A stretch of 41,572 bases of DNA from Haplomitrium mnioides (taxonomy: Eukaryota; Marchantiophyta; Haplomitriopsida; Calobryales): contig JBNGIS010033894.1 of the NCBI GenBank assembly GCA_049999725.1, positions 217,933 through 259,504 of the forward strand, read 5' to 3'. Both the position numbers and the translations under genes were made by a program. The notes under the pieces were generated by a model. That model saw only the letters and a program-made list of their open reading frames with translations. It did no database searches and had not been told where the DNA came from. This document shows, piece by piece, positions 10,844 through 21,745 of the stretch (position 1 is its first letter; the number at the start of each line of letters is the position of its first letter).

Positions 10844-12115
10844 AGCTATTTAAGAGCCCCATCGTTTATTTTTTACTTTTAGTTTATGTTGTAGTTAAAG
10901 TTTACTTATTATATAAAATACTTGAGAGTTATCTTATTATTTGGGATTGAAATTTAAACATTCAATCATAATCTTCAATTGGGTTCGTCAAATGTTTTGT
11001 GATCCAAAAGATTACTATATTCTTTCCTACAATATTGTTTACTAGAAGAATTTCAATATGTTGGCTACTTAATCTTTTGGTATTGATTTTTTGGATTATT
11101 GAAGTATTTGCCCAATTTGACTACTTAATCCTTTGCTAGCATTGACTTTGATATAAAACTTGAAACCTCTTGCATTCTTTGACTCCAATGTATAAACTAG
11201 AGCCCCTTTTACTCTAAGATTCTGATCAAAAAAACAAAATTGTAATTGTGTGTAGAGTTCGTTGCCAAACTCATAACCTTTAGCGCATCTAGACTCAGAT
11301 CTAGAACTCGAAGCCCTATGAACGCATAGACTTTGATGCCCAAGTCGAAACCTCACGCGTATGGACACTACTTTGGAACTCAAAACCTTTGTTGAGCATA
11401 GTCTTTGTTGACAATTGCTCAGATATAGAACTCTGATTCCTATGCACGCATATACTTTGTTGTGGAAGTTAGAGCCTTCTTCATGCATAGACACTGATAG
11501 ATAACCTTGAGCCTTATACATACAAAAACTACTGTATAGAACTTAGATTCTAAACCACTCAAAGACTCTCATATAGGGACTCTGGTTCAAAACCAAGAGC
11601 TCTTTACATGTTTAGACTTTGAAGTGAATCTCTAACCCACAAGCATTTTTGATTTTGAGCCATAACTCTTTTCCAGATATGAATGTATGATCTTTAGAAG
11701 ATTTTGAGTTGCTAAGCCTTTGTAAAACATGACTACTTCACCCTTCATGCACATGGATTTTGAGTTAGAATCGAAAGCCTCTATCTTACTTGAACTTCAA
11801 AATAGAGCTTTGAAATCCATGCAAGGCTTGGTTTTTGTACCTTGGGAATCCAAACTTATTCTCTTGAATTTTGGTTTGCTTGGACCTTTCCTCAAGTTTT
11901 CTATTTATTTTTCAAAAAATAAGTTTCTAGTGGCGTTTTGTCCATGCGTGCATGAAGTTTCTACAACCAAATTTATTTCAAAATAATTTCATTCTGAGAT
12001 ATGTTTCAATTTGTTTGCTTCAAAATGTATTCAATCCAAAATGCAAGTTTTTTGTGAGAAAAAACCACAATTTTAATACTTTTTCATTGATTTTGAGATT
12101 TATAATATTTTATAA
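10844..12115 (+). repeat. 3' flank of copy E with palindrome array
   Basis: Positions 11265-11530 hold decayed units such as CTATGAACGCATAGACTTTG and CTATGCACGCATATACTTTG. Single units recur to about 11960. There is no gene; the rest is AT-rich. The equivalent side of copy F is 20577-22266. Confidence 0.6.
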
Positions 12116-12215
12116 NNNNNNNNNNNNNNNNNNNNNNNNNNNNNNNNNNNNNNNNNNNNNNNNNNNNNNNNNNNNNNNNNNNNNNNNNNNNNNNNNNNNN
12201 NNNNNNNNNNNNNNN
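12116..12215. other. Assembly gap of 100 N
   Basis: Exactly 100 undetermined bases, just inside the right terminal repeat of copy B/E. Confidence 0.9.
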
Positions 12216-12225
12216 GTTCATGTTT

Positions 12226-12261
12226 TGAGTAGCATGTTCTTAGTTCAAAGTAGCGGCTGTT
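12226..12261 (+). repeat. Terminal repeat, transposase-side end (copy E)
   Basis: The sequence matches the methyltransferase-side terminus at 5371-5407 (shared core GGTTCAAAGTAGCG with one C to T change here) and, inverted, 20540-20576. Sharing of one terminus by the outer ends of two different genes is what identifies the pair as a single element with inverted terminal repeats. Confidence 0.7.
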
Positions 12262-12263
12262 GA

Positions 12264-12325
12264 TTATCAATGTATGTTAATCAATTAAAGGTGCATATGA
12301 AAGAGGTGGCGACTAAAAGAGTTCT
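12264..12325 (+). pseudogene. 5' part of unidentified open frame split by Copia
   Basis: Twenty codons are open from just after the terminal repeat to the Copia target site GTTCT (12321-12325). The frame continues in phase at 18308 once Copia and one target copy are removed. I do not recognise the protein. Confidence 0.4.
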
Positions 12326-13450
12326 TGTTGAGAACCATTGCTAAATGGGAGGACAGATCATATGAAGTTTCAATGTACAGTCCTTCCCAAGGTGAGCATT
12401 CCTTGGTGTTGGAATTGTCTTCTTGTTGTAGATAGTGCTTAGAGGTCATTTTTGAGTTTTTTCTCTAGTTTAGCTTTTTCTCTAGTTTAGTTGTTTCTTT
12501 AGTTTAGCTAAATTCTTGTTTTAGAGACTGCCATGGAGGTAGTGACACATGGAAACACCTGGAGGTGCCATGTGTCAGCATCAGAAAGCTCCCCTGGAAA
12601 ATTAATTATTTTGTCTAGGGGTGCTAAGGAAACATGCGCATGCATACATCTGCATGCGCATATAAGGAATTTTTTAATTTGACGATGTTGACGAGAATTT
12701 GCTGCTGGTGCAGCTACTCCTTATATATATGCAAGATGGTCTTCATTGACCTGCTCAATTCTTCTACTAGTCTTGATTGACGCCCATAGTTTGAGTAAGT
12801 GGGCACCCATTGTTTGCCAAGTGATTCCTGGTATTGTATTCAGTATATAAATCAAAAGAAGAGGAGCTCGAACAATCCTCATTCCAAATATTTTTTGTAC
12901 TCCTTGCACATCCTTGCTCATGAGAAGTAAATGCAAAATCGTGTTTACATCTACAAGCAAACTCTGGTATTGGGAAGAGGAAAAGGAGGTGCTCGATTTT
13001 TTCTCGTTTTTCATTATTGCGTTTGCTCATTTGAAGGCGCTCGTTTTTCTGCTGTCGTGTTTGCTCATCATGAGGCACCTATTTCCTGCCATCGTGCTTG
13101 CTCCTTAGGAGGCGCCCCGTCACACAATCGCCCATGCACAAGAGGTGCCCCGCAGGTTTTTGCTAGTCGCGATGTCAACAGAGAGATACCTCATTTTATG
13201 CTATCGCGCGAACACAGGGAAGCGTCCTCGTTTTTGCTAATCGTGAAGACATCAGGAGGAGCCCAATTTTTTGCTGATCACTACACAAAGGGAAGACACC
13301 CGATTTTGATTTATCTCTCTGCTCGGGACTTGTTGCTGAGAATTTGTTTTGAATAAAATTGAGTTCTATCTTTTCCAAATAAGTGTCTAGCCTGGTTCAA
13401 AGTTACAATTCAAGCTATTCTAGTGAAAACTTTCAATTTGATTTTTATTA
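12326..13450 (+). repeat. Copia 5' LTR
   Basis: It starts TGTTGAGAACC and ends TTTTTATTA, so the usual terminal CA is TA in both LTRs. A conserved TATA box, TATATAAAT, lies at 12844-12852. Positions 12995-13325 hold eight or nine imperfect ~37-bp tandem repeats with words like TTTGCTCATCAGGAGGCGCC. Confidence 0.9.
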
Positions 13451-13464
13451 GGTTATGGGCCCAC
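13451..13464 (+). other. Primer-binding site, half-tRNA(iMet) type
   Basis: GGTTATGGGCCCAC directly follows the LTR. As I recall the plant initiator tRNA-Met, this is the exact reverse complement of its anticodon stem-loop (GUGGGCCCAUAACC), not of its 3' end, which would give TGGTATCAGAGC. Drosophila copia uses the same internal half-tRNA priming. Confidence 0.8.
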
Positions 13465-16400
13465 GATTGCATGGGACGCTAAGGAATTTGTTGAAGAGCT
13501 CAAAGTCACAAATCAGAGGGATTGTTCTTATTCTATGTTAGGAAATCTGGGAGAAACACCCTGGAAGAGCATGTTGAAAGGACACCCACTACAACAGAAT
13601 TAGCAAATAAGGCAAATGACATGGAAAAAGTCACAACAAAAAATCCTATGGCATATGGAGATCCTTGGAAGACAAAAATTTCATGCAGAAGAATGGTGGC
13701 ATTCCTAAACCTAATGGCATTACTGCCACTAAGGAGGAAATGAAAAGAGGATCCAAGCATATCATCATGCTCTAATCTATCTCAACTTGGGAAAGACTCA
13801 AGTCACCCAAGTTATAACTCTCACTACTAGAAGTGAGGAACACCCTCAAGCAGGCTTATAAGCAAAAGAGGTCTTGCTGACCTGAAGGATTTTTTGACTT
13901 CTAAGCAGGCCCTAGGAACTCTACAAAGCAGTATATGTCACCAGAATGGAGAAGTTCTTCACATATGTAGCAGAATCCAATCAAACCTCAAGGTAGCCTG
14001 ATGACCAAAGATGTTCAGGCAGAAGAAAGCAGCAATATGGATTCACACTAGTTGCAAAGAAGGTCAAAGTTCCATAAGTGTGCATACTACCAAGGAGTGG
14101 GAGCTTGGAGAAAGGACTGCTAAGATGAAGTATGGCAAACCTGCTTTCAATGACAGTCCAAATTTACCAAGAGCTACAAAGGTACAAAAGCCAACAGAGG
14201 CAAGAGCAAGACCAAGATGAGTGATAGAGCTAAAAGTGCAAGACATCTCAGATGATGAGCATGAGCTAGTCACATCACATTAGTCCCAAGAATCAGAGCA
14301 AGATATTTGAGAGGTGGTACCCAGATTCAGAAGCAACATTCATGTCTGCAATCAGAAAGTTCAGGAGTAAGACCTAACCCAGATCCAAACCAGGAGGCTC
14401 AAGAATCTAGACAAGAACAACATGATTCACCCCAAAGCAAGACTCTAAGAAGTGATTGCACTGAACAATGGTGGTACCCAGATTCAAAAGCAACAAGTCA
14501 TATTTGCAATCATAATTTGTGAGTAAAACCTGACCCAAATCCAAACCAGAAGGCTCAGGTACTTGAATAAGAACAACAACATGATTCACTGCAAAGGGGA
14601 GATTCTCATAAGTCACTCCAATTGCTGAATGTTCTGCATATAGGAAACAAAACATCAGGATATATACTGATAAGTTTGGATGCATGGATCCTTTATGGGA
14701 GAATCACCATTTCAAGGGAGAATGCTTCCATCATAGTAACCCTAGAAGAATCTGACTTACAGTTATGACACAAAAGGCTAGGATATTTGTGTGCAAGGAA
14801 AAGCAACACCACCAGCCAGTGCCCAAGAAATCAAACACTTCAACAAAGCACATGCTAGATATAATCCACTCCGATGTCTATGGACCCTTACAAAGTTACC
14901 TCTGTTAGAGTAGCCATGTACTTTATGACATTTACAGACAACAAAAGTAGAAACCAATCTTGTATGTCAAGGATAACGTCCTTGGGAATTCATTGTCAAC
15001 CAAGCAACCAATGAGCTCCACACTTCAGTGAAGATGCAAAGAACAAACAAAGAAGGTGGAACATACAAACAAGGAGTTTAGAAAGACATTTGAAGGAGGA
15101 AGGAATCAAAAGTCAGACGACAACCAAGGGTAAGCACATTACAAAATAGTGCAGCAGAACGGCTAACAGAATGTTGGATGAAAAGGTTAGATGCACGTTG
15201 AGTGAGGCTGGCCTTCTTGGAAGGCATTGGTCTGAGACCATAACCACAGCCGACTATCTGTACAATATTGGCCCTTCATCAACCTTGAAGGGGAGAAAAC
15301 AACAAGGGAAGCATGGAAAGATGAGAGACTAAAAATCTCACACCTCAAGATACTTGAGGAGTTGAGGAGAAGGTTGAACAACAAGTTTGATGCTGGAACC
15401 TTCTCAGGATATCAGCCTAGAGTCAAAGAGTGTCGTCTACTAAACCACAAGTCTGGGAAAATCATCTGCAATAGGGATGTCATTTGCAAAGAGACCAAAA
15501 CCTGATTCCAAAATGGAAGTTGAGCCATCCAGTGGGAGACAACTAGCATCATACATCAAAAAATAAGTCTAAAAGTATACGTCCAAGCAAGAGGATATTA
15601 GAACCAATGGACAAGGAGGTCCAAGAGGAATGGAATATGGATTATCTCAACAAGTGGGAGGATGGAAAAGGTTTTAATACATAATCTAATAGGCTCAGAA
15701 GATCAGATAGAATTCAAAAACAACCAGAACTCTATGGCATTGACAAAGGCATGCTTGTTTCAAGATATGGTGAGATAAGGAACCTGTCAAATTTCAATGT
15801 GCAAAAGATAAATTTTGTCCTTGGTAGCTAGAATTGGGGATAAGTTTCTCACAACCCTTACGCAACAACTTTCAAGCCAGAACATTGAGGATCGAAAGGC
15901 AGCCATAGCAGAGGAACTGTGCTCCCTAAAACTACACTTAGAGGCTTGTAAGACTGGAGCAAGGAGGAAAGAAATAAGCTATATAGTGAGTTTTACCTCT
16001 ATCAGATGCTTGTTGGCACTCGTAGCAAAGCATGGTTGGGAAGATGGGAAGCAGAACAAATGAATTTCAAGACAAGAGATCTTGATAAAGAAATCTTCAT
16101 GAAACAGACAGAAGATGCAGCTTAAGGAGATAAGAACAAATCAATGTCAAGACAATTGATCTTGATAAAGAAACCTTTATGAATCACCTAGAAGATGCAG
16201 CTCAAGATGATAAAATTTGTCTATTGAAGAAGGACATTTATGGACTGCAACAAGGATCCATAGCCTTCTCAAAGAAATGAATCAAACACTTGTTGAGTGA
16301 AGGCTACCATAGAGGCAGATGAATGTGTCTACATCAAATCAAGTGGACACAAAATCATTGCACTCTATATGGATGAACTATTATTGCTAAGCGCCAATCC

Positions 16401-17192
16401 TTAGACAAGGACAAGAGAAAAAAAAATCTCTTAGTCAAGTCTTTGAGATGATGGCTTAGGGAAGTGCAGTACCTATTGGGTATACATGTGACCAGAGACA
16501 GAGAGGCTGGGACAACAAGCCTGAACCAGTCCTAACATGTGAAAAAGGTGATTTCCAAGTTTGGCATACAAGACTGCAAATCTGTTGAAATACCAATAGA
16601 GAAAGGCTTGAAGCTGACAAAAGAGATGAACTCACAAAAGGGAAATGAGCAGGGTACCAAAGCGCTGCAGAGAGTCTGATGTACTGCAAGACCAGATTTG
16701 GCCCATGCTGTTGGAATACCATGCAAATTCATGCATAGTCCAAGTTACCCACATTGGACAACCATCAAACAAGTATTGAGGTATTTGCAGAGGAATGTGA
16801 CTGCAAAGTTAACATGCATCAAGTATAAGGATCCAACCTTAGTTGGATATGCAAGTTGCAAATTGGGCAGGAACCCATGTGATAAATCATCCACATTTGA
16901 GTACATGGCCCTCCACACATACAACCAGGGAGATCATCTGAATCAGAAGGCTCCTGGCAGAGGTTGGCCACAAGCAGGATGGTCCAACTACAATTCATGA
17001 GGGCAACATGGACAACATTTACCTATGCAAGATACCATTTCATCTACCAGAAGACTGGGACAGAGATTGATCTGGAATTCATTGCTACAGAGGATATGGC
17101 TGCAGTTGCTCTCACCAAGGCTTGGGCTAGGCCTCAACATTTGAAATGCATGAACTTCTTAGGATTGCACCTTGGATAGTCTTGAGTGAGAG
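13465..17192 (+). pseudogene. Copia gag-pol remnant
   Basis: Landmarks are as follows. A protease-like W-Y-P-D-S-K-A-T lies near 14468-14500, where D-S-G-A is expected. A GAG-pre-integrase H-K-R-L-G-Y-L lies near 14768. An integrase start I-H-S-D-V-Y-G-P lies near 14856-14890, with F-T-D-N-K-S-R near 14930. The reverse transcriptase has K-K-D-I-Y-G-L-Q-Q near 16221 and Y-M-D-E at 16366-16377, replacing Y-V-D-D. A-R-P-D-L-A-H-A-V lies near 16688. The RNase H end I-A-T-E-D-M-A-A-V-A-L-T-K-A lies near 17080-17125. A ~155-bp stretch around the protease motif is duplicated in tandem (about 14311-14420 and 14467-14570). A purine tract GAGTGAGAG lies just before the 3' LTR. Confidence 0.85.
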
Positions 17193-18302
17193 TGTTGAGA
17201 ACCACTGCTGAGTAGGAGGACAGATTATGTGAAGGATCACTATATAGTCCCTTCCAAGGTGAGCATTCCTTGGTGTTGGATATGTCTCCTTGTTGTAGAT
17301 AGTGCTCAGAGGTCATTTATGAGTTTTCTCTCTAGTTTAGCTTTTTCTCTAGTTTAGCTGTTTCTCTAGTTTAGCTAAATTCTTGTTTTAGAGACAACCT
17401 TGGAGGTAGTGACACATAGAAGCACCTAGAGGTGCCACGTGTCAGCACCAGAAGGCTCCTCTAGAAAATTAATTATTTTGTTTGAGGGTGTTAAGGAAAC
17501 ATGTGCATGCGCATATAAGGAATTTTTCAATTTAACGATGTTGACGAGATTCTGCTGTTGGTGCAGCTACTCCTTGTACATATGCAAGATGGTCTTAATC
17601 GACCTACTCAATTCTTCTACTAGTCCGTATTGACGCCCATAGTTTGAGTCAGTGGGCACCCATTGTTTGCCAAGTGATTCATGGTATTGTATTCAGTATA
17701 TAAATCAAAAGAAGAGGAGCTCGAACAATCCTCATTCCAAATCTTTCTTGTACTTCTTGCACATCATTGCTCAGGAGAAGTAAATGCAAAATCACGTTTA
17801 CATCTACAAGCAAACTTTGGTATTGCAAAGAGGAAAAGGAAGTGCTCGATTTCTGCCCATTTTTCATTATCGGGTTTGCTCATCTGAAGGCGCCAATTTT
17901 CTGTTGTCGTGTTTGCTCATCAGAAGGCGCCCATTTCCTGCCATTGTGTTTGCTCCTTAGGAGGTGCCCCGTCAAACAGTCGCACACGCACAAGAGACGC
18001 CCCGTAGGTTTTTTCTAGTTGCGAAGTCAAGGGGGAGACGCCCCATTTTCTGCTATCGCGCAAACACATGGAGAAGTCCCCATTTTTGCTAATCACGTAG
18101 ACATCGGGAGGAGCCTGATTTTTTGCTGATCGCTTTACAAATGGGAGACTTCCGATTTTGGTTTATCTCCATGTTTGTGACTTGCTGCTGAGAATTTGTT
18201 TTGAACAAAAACAAGTTCTATCTTCTACAAATAAGGTCCTCGCTTGCTTCTAAGTTACAATTCCAGCTATTCTAGTGAACATTTTCTATTTGATTTTTAT
18301 TA
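17193..18302 (+). repeat. Copia 3' LTR
   Basis: It aligns over its full length with 12326-13450, again starting TGTTGAGAACC and ending TTTTTATTA, with TATATAAAT at 17697-17705. It differs from the 5' LTR by scattered substitutions and small indels, including loss of a short ATGCATACATCTGC-like segment. The internal ~37-bp repeats lie at about 17860-18165. Confidence 0.9.
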
Positions 18303-18307
18303 GTTCT

Positions 18308-18512
18308 ATCAATTGATCAACTGATAGGAATGGTTGAGTATCTTCCAATTGTGTTAGAAGAGCATTTGATTCATGAAATAGACAAAGAAACAAATAGAGA
18401 TTTGAAGGATGAGGAAACCAATGAAGACGAAAGAGAAAGTCAAGAGGAGTTTGGAAAATTAAGACAAGGATTTTTTTTCGAAAAACCTAGCGACATGCCT
18501 AAATTTGTATAA
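18308..18512 (+). pseudogene. 3' part of unidentified open frame split by Copia
   Basis: Joined in phase with 12264-12325 at the target site, this gives about 88 codons ending at the TAA-terminated 18512. The product is rich in Glu and Asp (for example I-D-K-E-T-N-R-D-L-K-D-E-E-T-N-E-D) and probably helical. Further weak, stop-broken helical segments follow to about 19350. I cannot assign a family. It may be part of a host gene or of another mobile element. Confidence 0.4.
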
Positions 18513-20539
18513 ACAAATTCCGCTAAGAGGTCGCTACCCAATTCAATGTTAGTCAAGATTTCAGGGTGAGTTACACAAGGAGAAAGCGCAATAAATGGTA
18601 TTGCAAGAGAAGGAGCAATAGAAACTAATAAAGAATGCAAAACATGAAAAGGAGAGAGTTGCTTTTAAAAGGCCAATTGATAGTCTCAAGGCTTCTTAGA
18701 TCTAAATAGAAACTAATTAGCAAAAGAAATAGAAGAGCTAGTGAAGTAGAGATTGCCTTACAACAAAAAAAAATTCTAGCAACTAGCTTTGGAGCAACAC
18801 CATGAGATCATGAAAGGCAATGTCAAAGCTTCTAAATAGATAGTGGAAATTTTTAGAGAAGTTAAATAAGAAAATGTAGCGGAGTTGGAATTAGCCCAAA
18901 AGCAAGTTACACAATTATTGAAGCTTGTAGTAAATGCTGAAGATGAAAGACAAATTGAATGGATCAGAGAAAGGTATTACATTGTAAATTGTCTAATTGG
19001 AAGAAAGGGATGAGTAAATAGGCCAAGAAGAATTTCTTGAATAAGCTCCTTGAAGCTGCATGTATAAAGATGGCTACTATGAAAATGTGAGGTAGAGTTA
19101 ATGAATTGAAGGAGAGGGTAATGAATTGAATTAAAGACAAGCTTGAGAAGCTACATCATGATTAGATGATAGCAAACCAAGAGGTTGAATTGACGAAAGG
19201 AAAAACTAGTTGTCTACCACACGATAGAGGAGAGGAAATGGATGATGGAAAGCTTAGAAGGATTCTACATGTTTGTAAGTCAAAATGCACATGCACTCAA
19301 AGGTCAAGATCCATAAAAGAGAGGATAAAACAATAGTACAATGCCAATTTACATAAAAAATGTTTTTAAATGTTAGTGATGAAATAGAAAGGAAGAAGAG
19401 GTGTGTCATTTCAACAACAATCTCTCTTCATTCCATGATATAATACCATTGTTCATGTACTATAGTGCTTTTTGCTAATTTATGAAGCAGTGCCTTCAAA
19501 CAAAGTGTTTGGCTATGATTCTTTGAGTCTTCTATCTGAAGAGAGAAACTTCTGAGAAAATTTAAAGATCTTGTTTAAAAGGTGAGAAGAAAATATGAAC
19601 GCTGAAGATGGTAGATAGGTATAAGAGAGAACAATAAGAATTGACCCAAGAAGGGAATTGATTGCAACGAGATTCACATCTAACATATCATAAGGCCTAC
19701 TTGATCAAATTGTACAAGTATAATATTGCAAGTTCATAAGAAAGGTTAAGTGATGGTGATGCAAAGGCTTGGAAGATGCTTCTGATTTGGAAGATTGTGA
19801 TTCACGTTAGAGATGTATCCAAAGTAGTGTTCTCAATAAGCGCTGATCTTTGAAGCATATTTATTGGTATCTTTGCTTTGGAATGTTAAATTTTGATTGA
19901 AGGTGAGTAAGAGACTAGTGTTCGTATGATGGCCTATGATGGAGATAAATAAAATTATTCCTACTCATAAGAAGTAGACAAAGAAGCTATAATCTGAGCC
20001 AAAGTGACATAAGGTTAAACACTATTCTCAGTACTAAGACAATCTTAAATAACTCTACCACAAAAGTTGGTCATTAATCTAAAGTTGGTTGCAAGTTTAT
20101 CTTGAAAAGTTGGGTTATTCTAGGCTGTAACGCTTTGGTTCAATGAAAGAAAGACGTGTGTGTGTCTAAAGTATGCTTGTTGACAATAAAAAGTATCGAA
20201 GGAAGTTACGTTAATAAGGCAAATTCGGAAGAATTGTGGTTTATGAGAATTTTAGTTCTATTGCTTTCACTTATAGCTTTTTGCTTTGTAGACAAAGCGG
20301 ATTTGAAATTGTCTTCTATTCCTTCCATTGTGATAAGAAAAATTTGTTCAAAGCAAAAAGTTTGAAGTCTTGACATCAACATAGGATGTATTGTCGGAGA
20401 GAATGGTGAGAAAAATCTACATGAAAAAGCAGAAAAGTGTGGTGACTAACTTTGTAAAAGATTTAATATTTGGAAGAATAACTCAAGTGTAACATTGTGC
20501 AATGGTCAAGCAGCCCTTGTGGAAGAAAACAGAAAGTGG
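18513..20539. other. Unassigned stretch, possible gene relic
   Basis: The sequence has no palindrome arrays, and short purine-rich frames dominate. Near 20180-20365 a frame reads E-L-W-F-M-R followed by C-F-V-D-K-A-D-L and ends C-S-K-Q-K. It vaguely resembles a Copia GAG-pre-integrase, but the histidines are missing. I see no gene that I can support. Confidence 0.35.
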
Positions 20540-20576
20540 AATAGCCACTACTTTGAACCAGAAACAAGCTATTCAA
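20540..20576 (-). repeat. Terminal repeat, transposase-side end (copy F)
   Basis: The core CTACTTTGAACCAGAAAC is the reverse complement of the termini at 5371-5407 and 12226-12261 and matches 32192-32230 directly. It marks the outer edge of copy F/C. The next ~300 bases are AT-rich subterminal DNA without genes. Confidence 0.75.
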
Positions 20577-20909
20577 AACATGAACATTTTTTTTTGGGAA
20601 AAATTGTGATTTTTTAATTCAAAAAACATTAAAAAAATGAGGTTATTTTTTAAAAACAAAAAGTACATGAGTTTTTTGGATTTGTTTTTGGCCATTTCAA
20701 CAAGCGTGATAGAGCAAAAGTCAATTTCGTTATGCAAAATCAATCAATATTATTAGTTTTTATGAAAACATTGGAAAAACTCAAATTTGATGAAAAGCAT
20801 AAAAATTATAGTAAGTTTTCATCAAAAAATTGCATTTATCATTGACTATATCTCTAAGCCCAAAAGTTGAAATACACGTCACAAGAAACTATTTTGAAAT
20901 ATGTTGGAT

Positions 20910-21745
20910 TGCACAAACTCTATGCTCGCGTAGACATGGTGCTCTTTTGAACTTTTTTGTTGGAAACAAATTACAAAATATAAAGAAAAAGCGCGAGGGG
21001 GCTGGAAGTCAAGGGAATGAGTTTGCAATGGTAAACACAAAAACAAAGAAAACAAAACACTGCATGGATTTAGGAGCTTTGTTTTAGATGTCAAGAGAGA
21101 AGGAAGCTTTCACTTGTAGTTGCAAATCCATGCAATCAAAAGTGAACGTGGGCTTTCAAAAAAGTTACAGCATTTAAAAAATATTTCATAGTTCAATGAA
21201 GCATATACAAAAATGTATTATAGTTTAGAATAAAAAAGATAGTAGCTAAAGAGATTGAATTAAGATTGTAAACAAGAAACATTTGCAAGTTTTAGACTTC
21301 ATTCAACCAAACATAGGTCTCAAACTCTACAAAATAGTCTATGACTTGTGTATAAACAAAGTTGTAATCGATAATCTTTATATGAAAAAGCTTTAAGGGT
21401 TGTATATGAGAAGTAGAACTTGTGGAAGGCGTAGAATTTCACCCCAAAGTTTATACGTAAATAGGAATCCAAGCTCAACATGTGAACACTCCACTCCAAA
21501 GTCTTTGTGTGCTTAAGAATCCAAGCTCAGCATGTAAACACTCCACCCTAAAGTCTATGCATGCATAGAAATCCAAACTCACCATCTAAACACTCCACCC
21601 GAAAGTCTATGCGCGCATAGGAATTCGAACTCACCATGTGAACATTCCACAACAAAGACTGACAATAACCTAGATTTTAGGTTCTGTAGAAGAGTTTTTG
21701 TACGTTGTACATTTCGCTTGCAAATCAAAGTCTATGCGTGCATAG
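20910..21745 (-). repeat. 3' flank palindrome array, copy F
   Basis: Units such as AAGTCTATGCGCGCATAGGA and AAGTCTATGCATGCATAGAA are spaced by a recurring CCAAGCTCAMCATGTRAACACTCCACC-like spacer of about 45 bases (shown in shortened IUPAC form). The corresponding units 3' of copy E have largely decayed. Confidence 0.7.

Larger units (their letters stand above)
5408..12261. mobile_element. Two-gene transposon, divergent copy B/E
   Basis: This copy has the methyltransferase gene leftward (8601-5420) and the transposase-like gene rightward (about 9058-10843), sharing the region 8602-9057. The right end carries the terminal repeat at 12226-12261. The left end is cut inside exon 3, exactly where copy A ends. 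Both assembly gaps of the window fall inside it. Compared with the copy at 20540-30180, its transposase-like gene has lost the N-terminal exon region, so it was probably already non-autonomous. Confidence 0.75.
12321..18307 (+). mobile_element. Ty1/Copia LTR retrotransposon with 5-bp target duplication
   Basis: LTRs are 12326-13450 and 17193-18302. The target duplication GTTCT lies at 12321-12325 and 18303-18307. The internal region is about 3.7 kb, shorter than usual, and reads in Copia order: gag remnant, protease-like D-S-x-A, GAG-pre-integrase H-K-R-L-G, integrase I-H-S-D-V-Y-G-P, reverse transcriptase K-D-I-Y-G-L-Q-Q and Y-M-D-E, and RNase H. Every domain has stops or frameshifts. The element is nonautonomous today. 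Its perfect target duplication and alignable LTRs suggest that it is younger than the surrounding element copies. Confidence 0.92.

Noticed and set aside
20156-20365. Copia GAG-pre-integrase fragment
   Set aside because: E-L-W and a later Cys are suggestive, but the H-x-R-L-G-H core is missing and the flanks show no integrase, so I left it unassigned.
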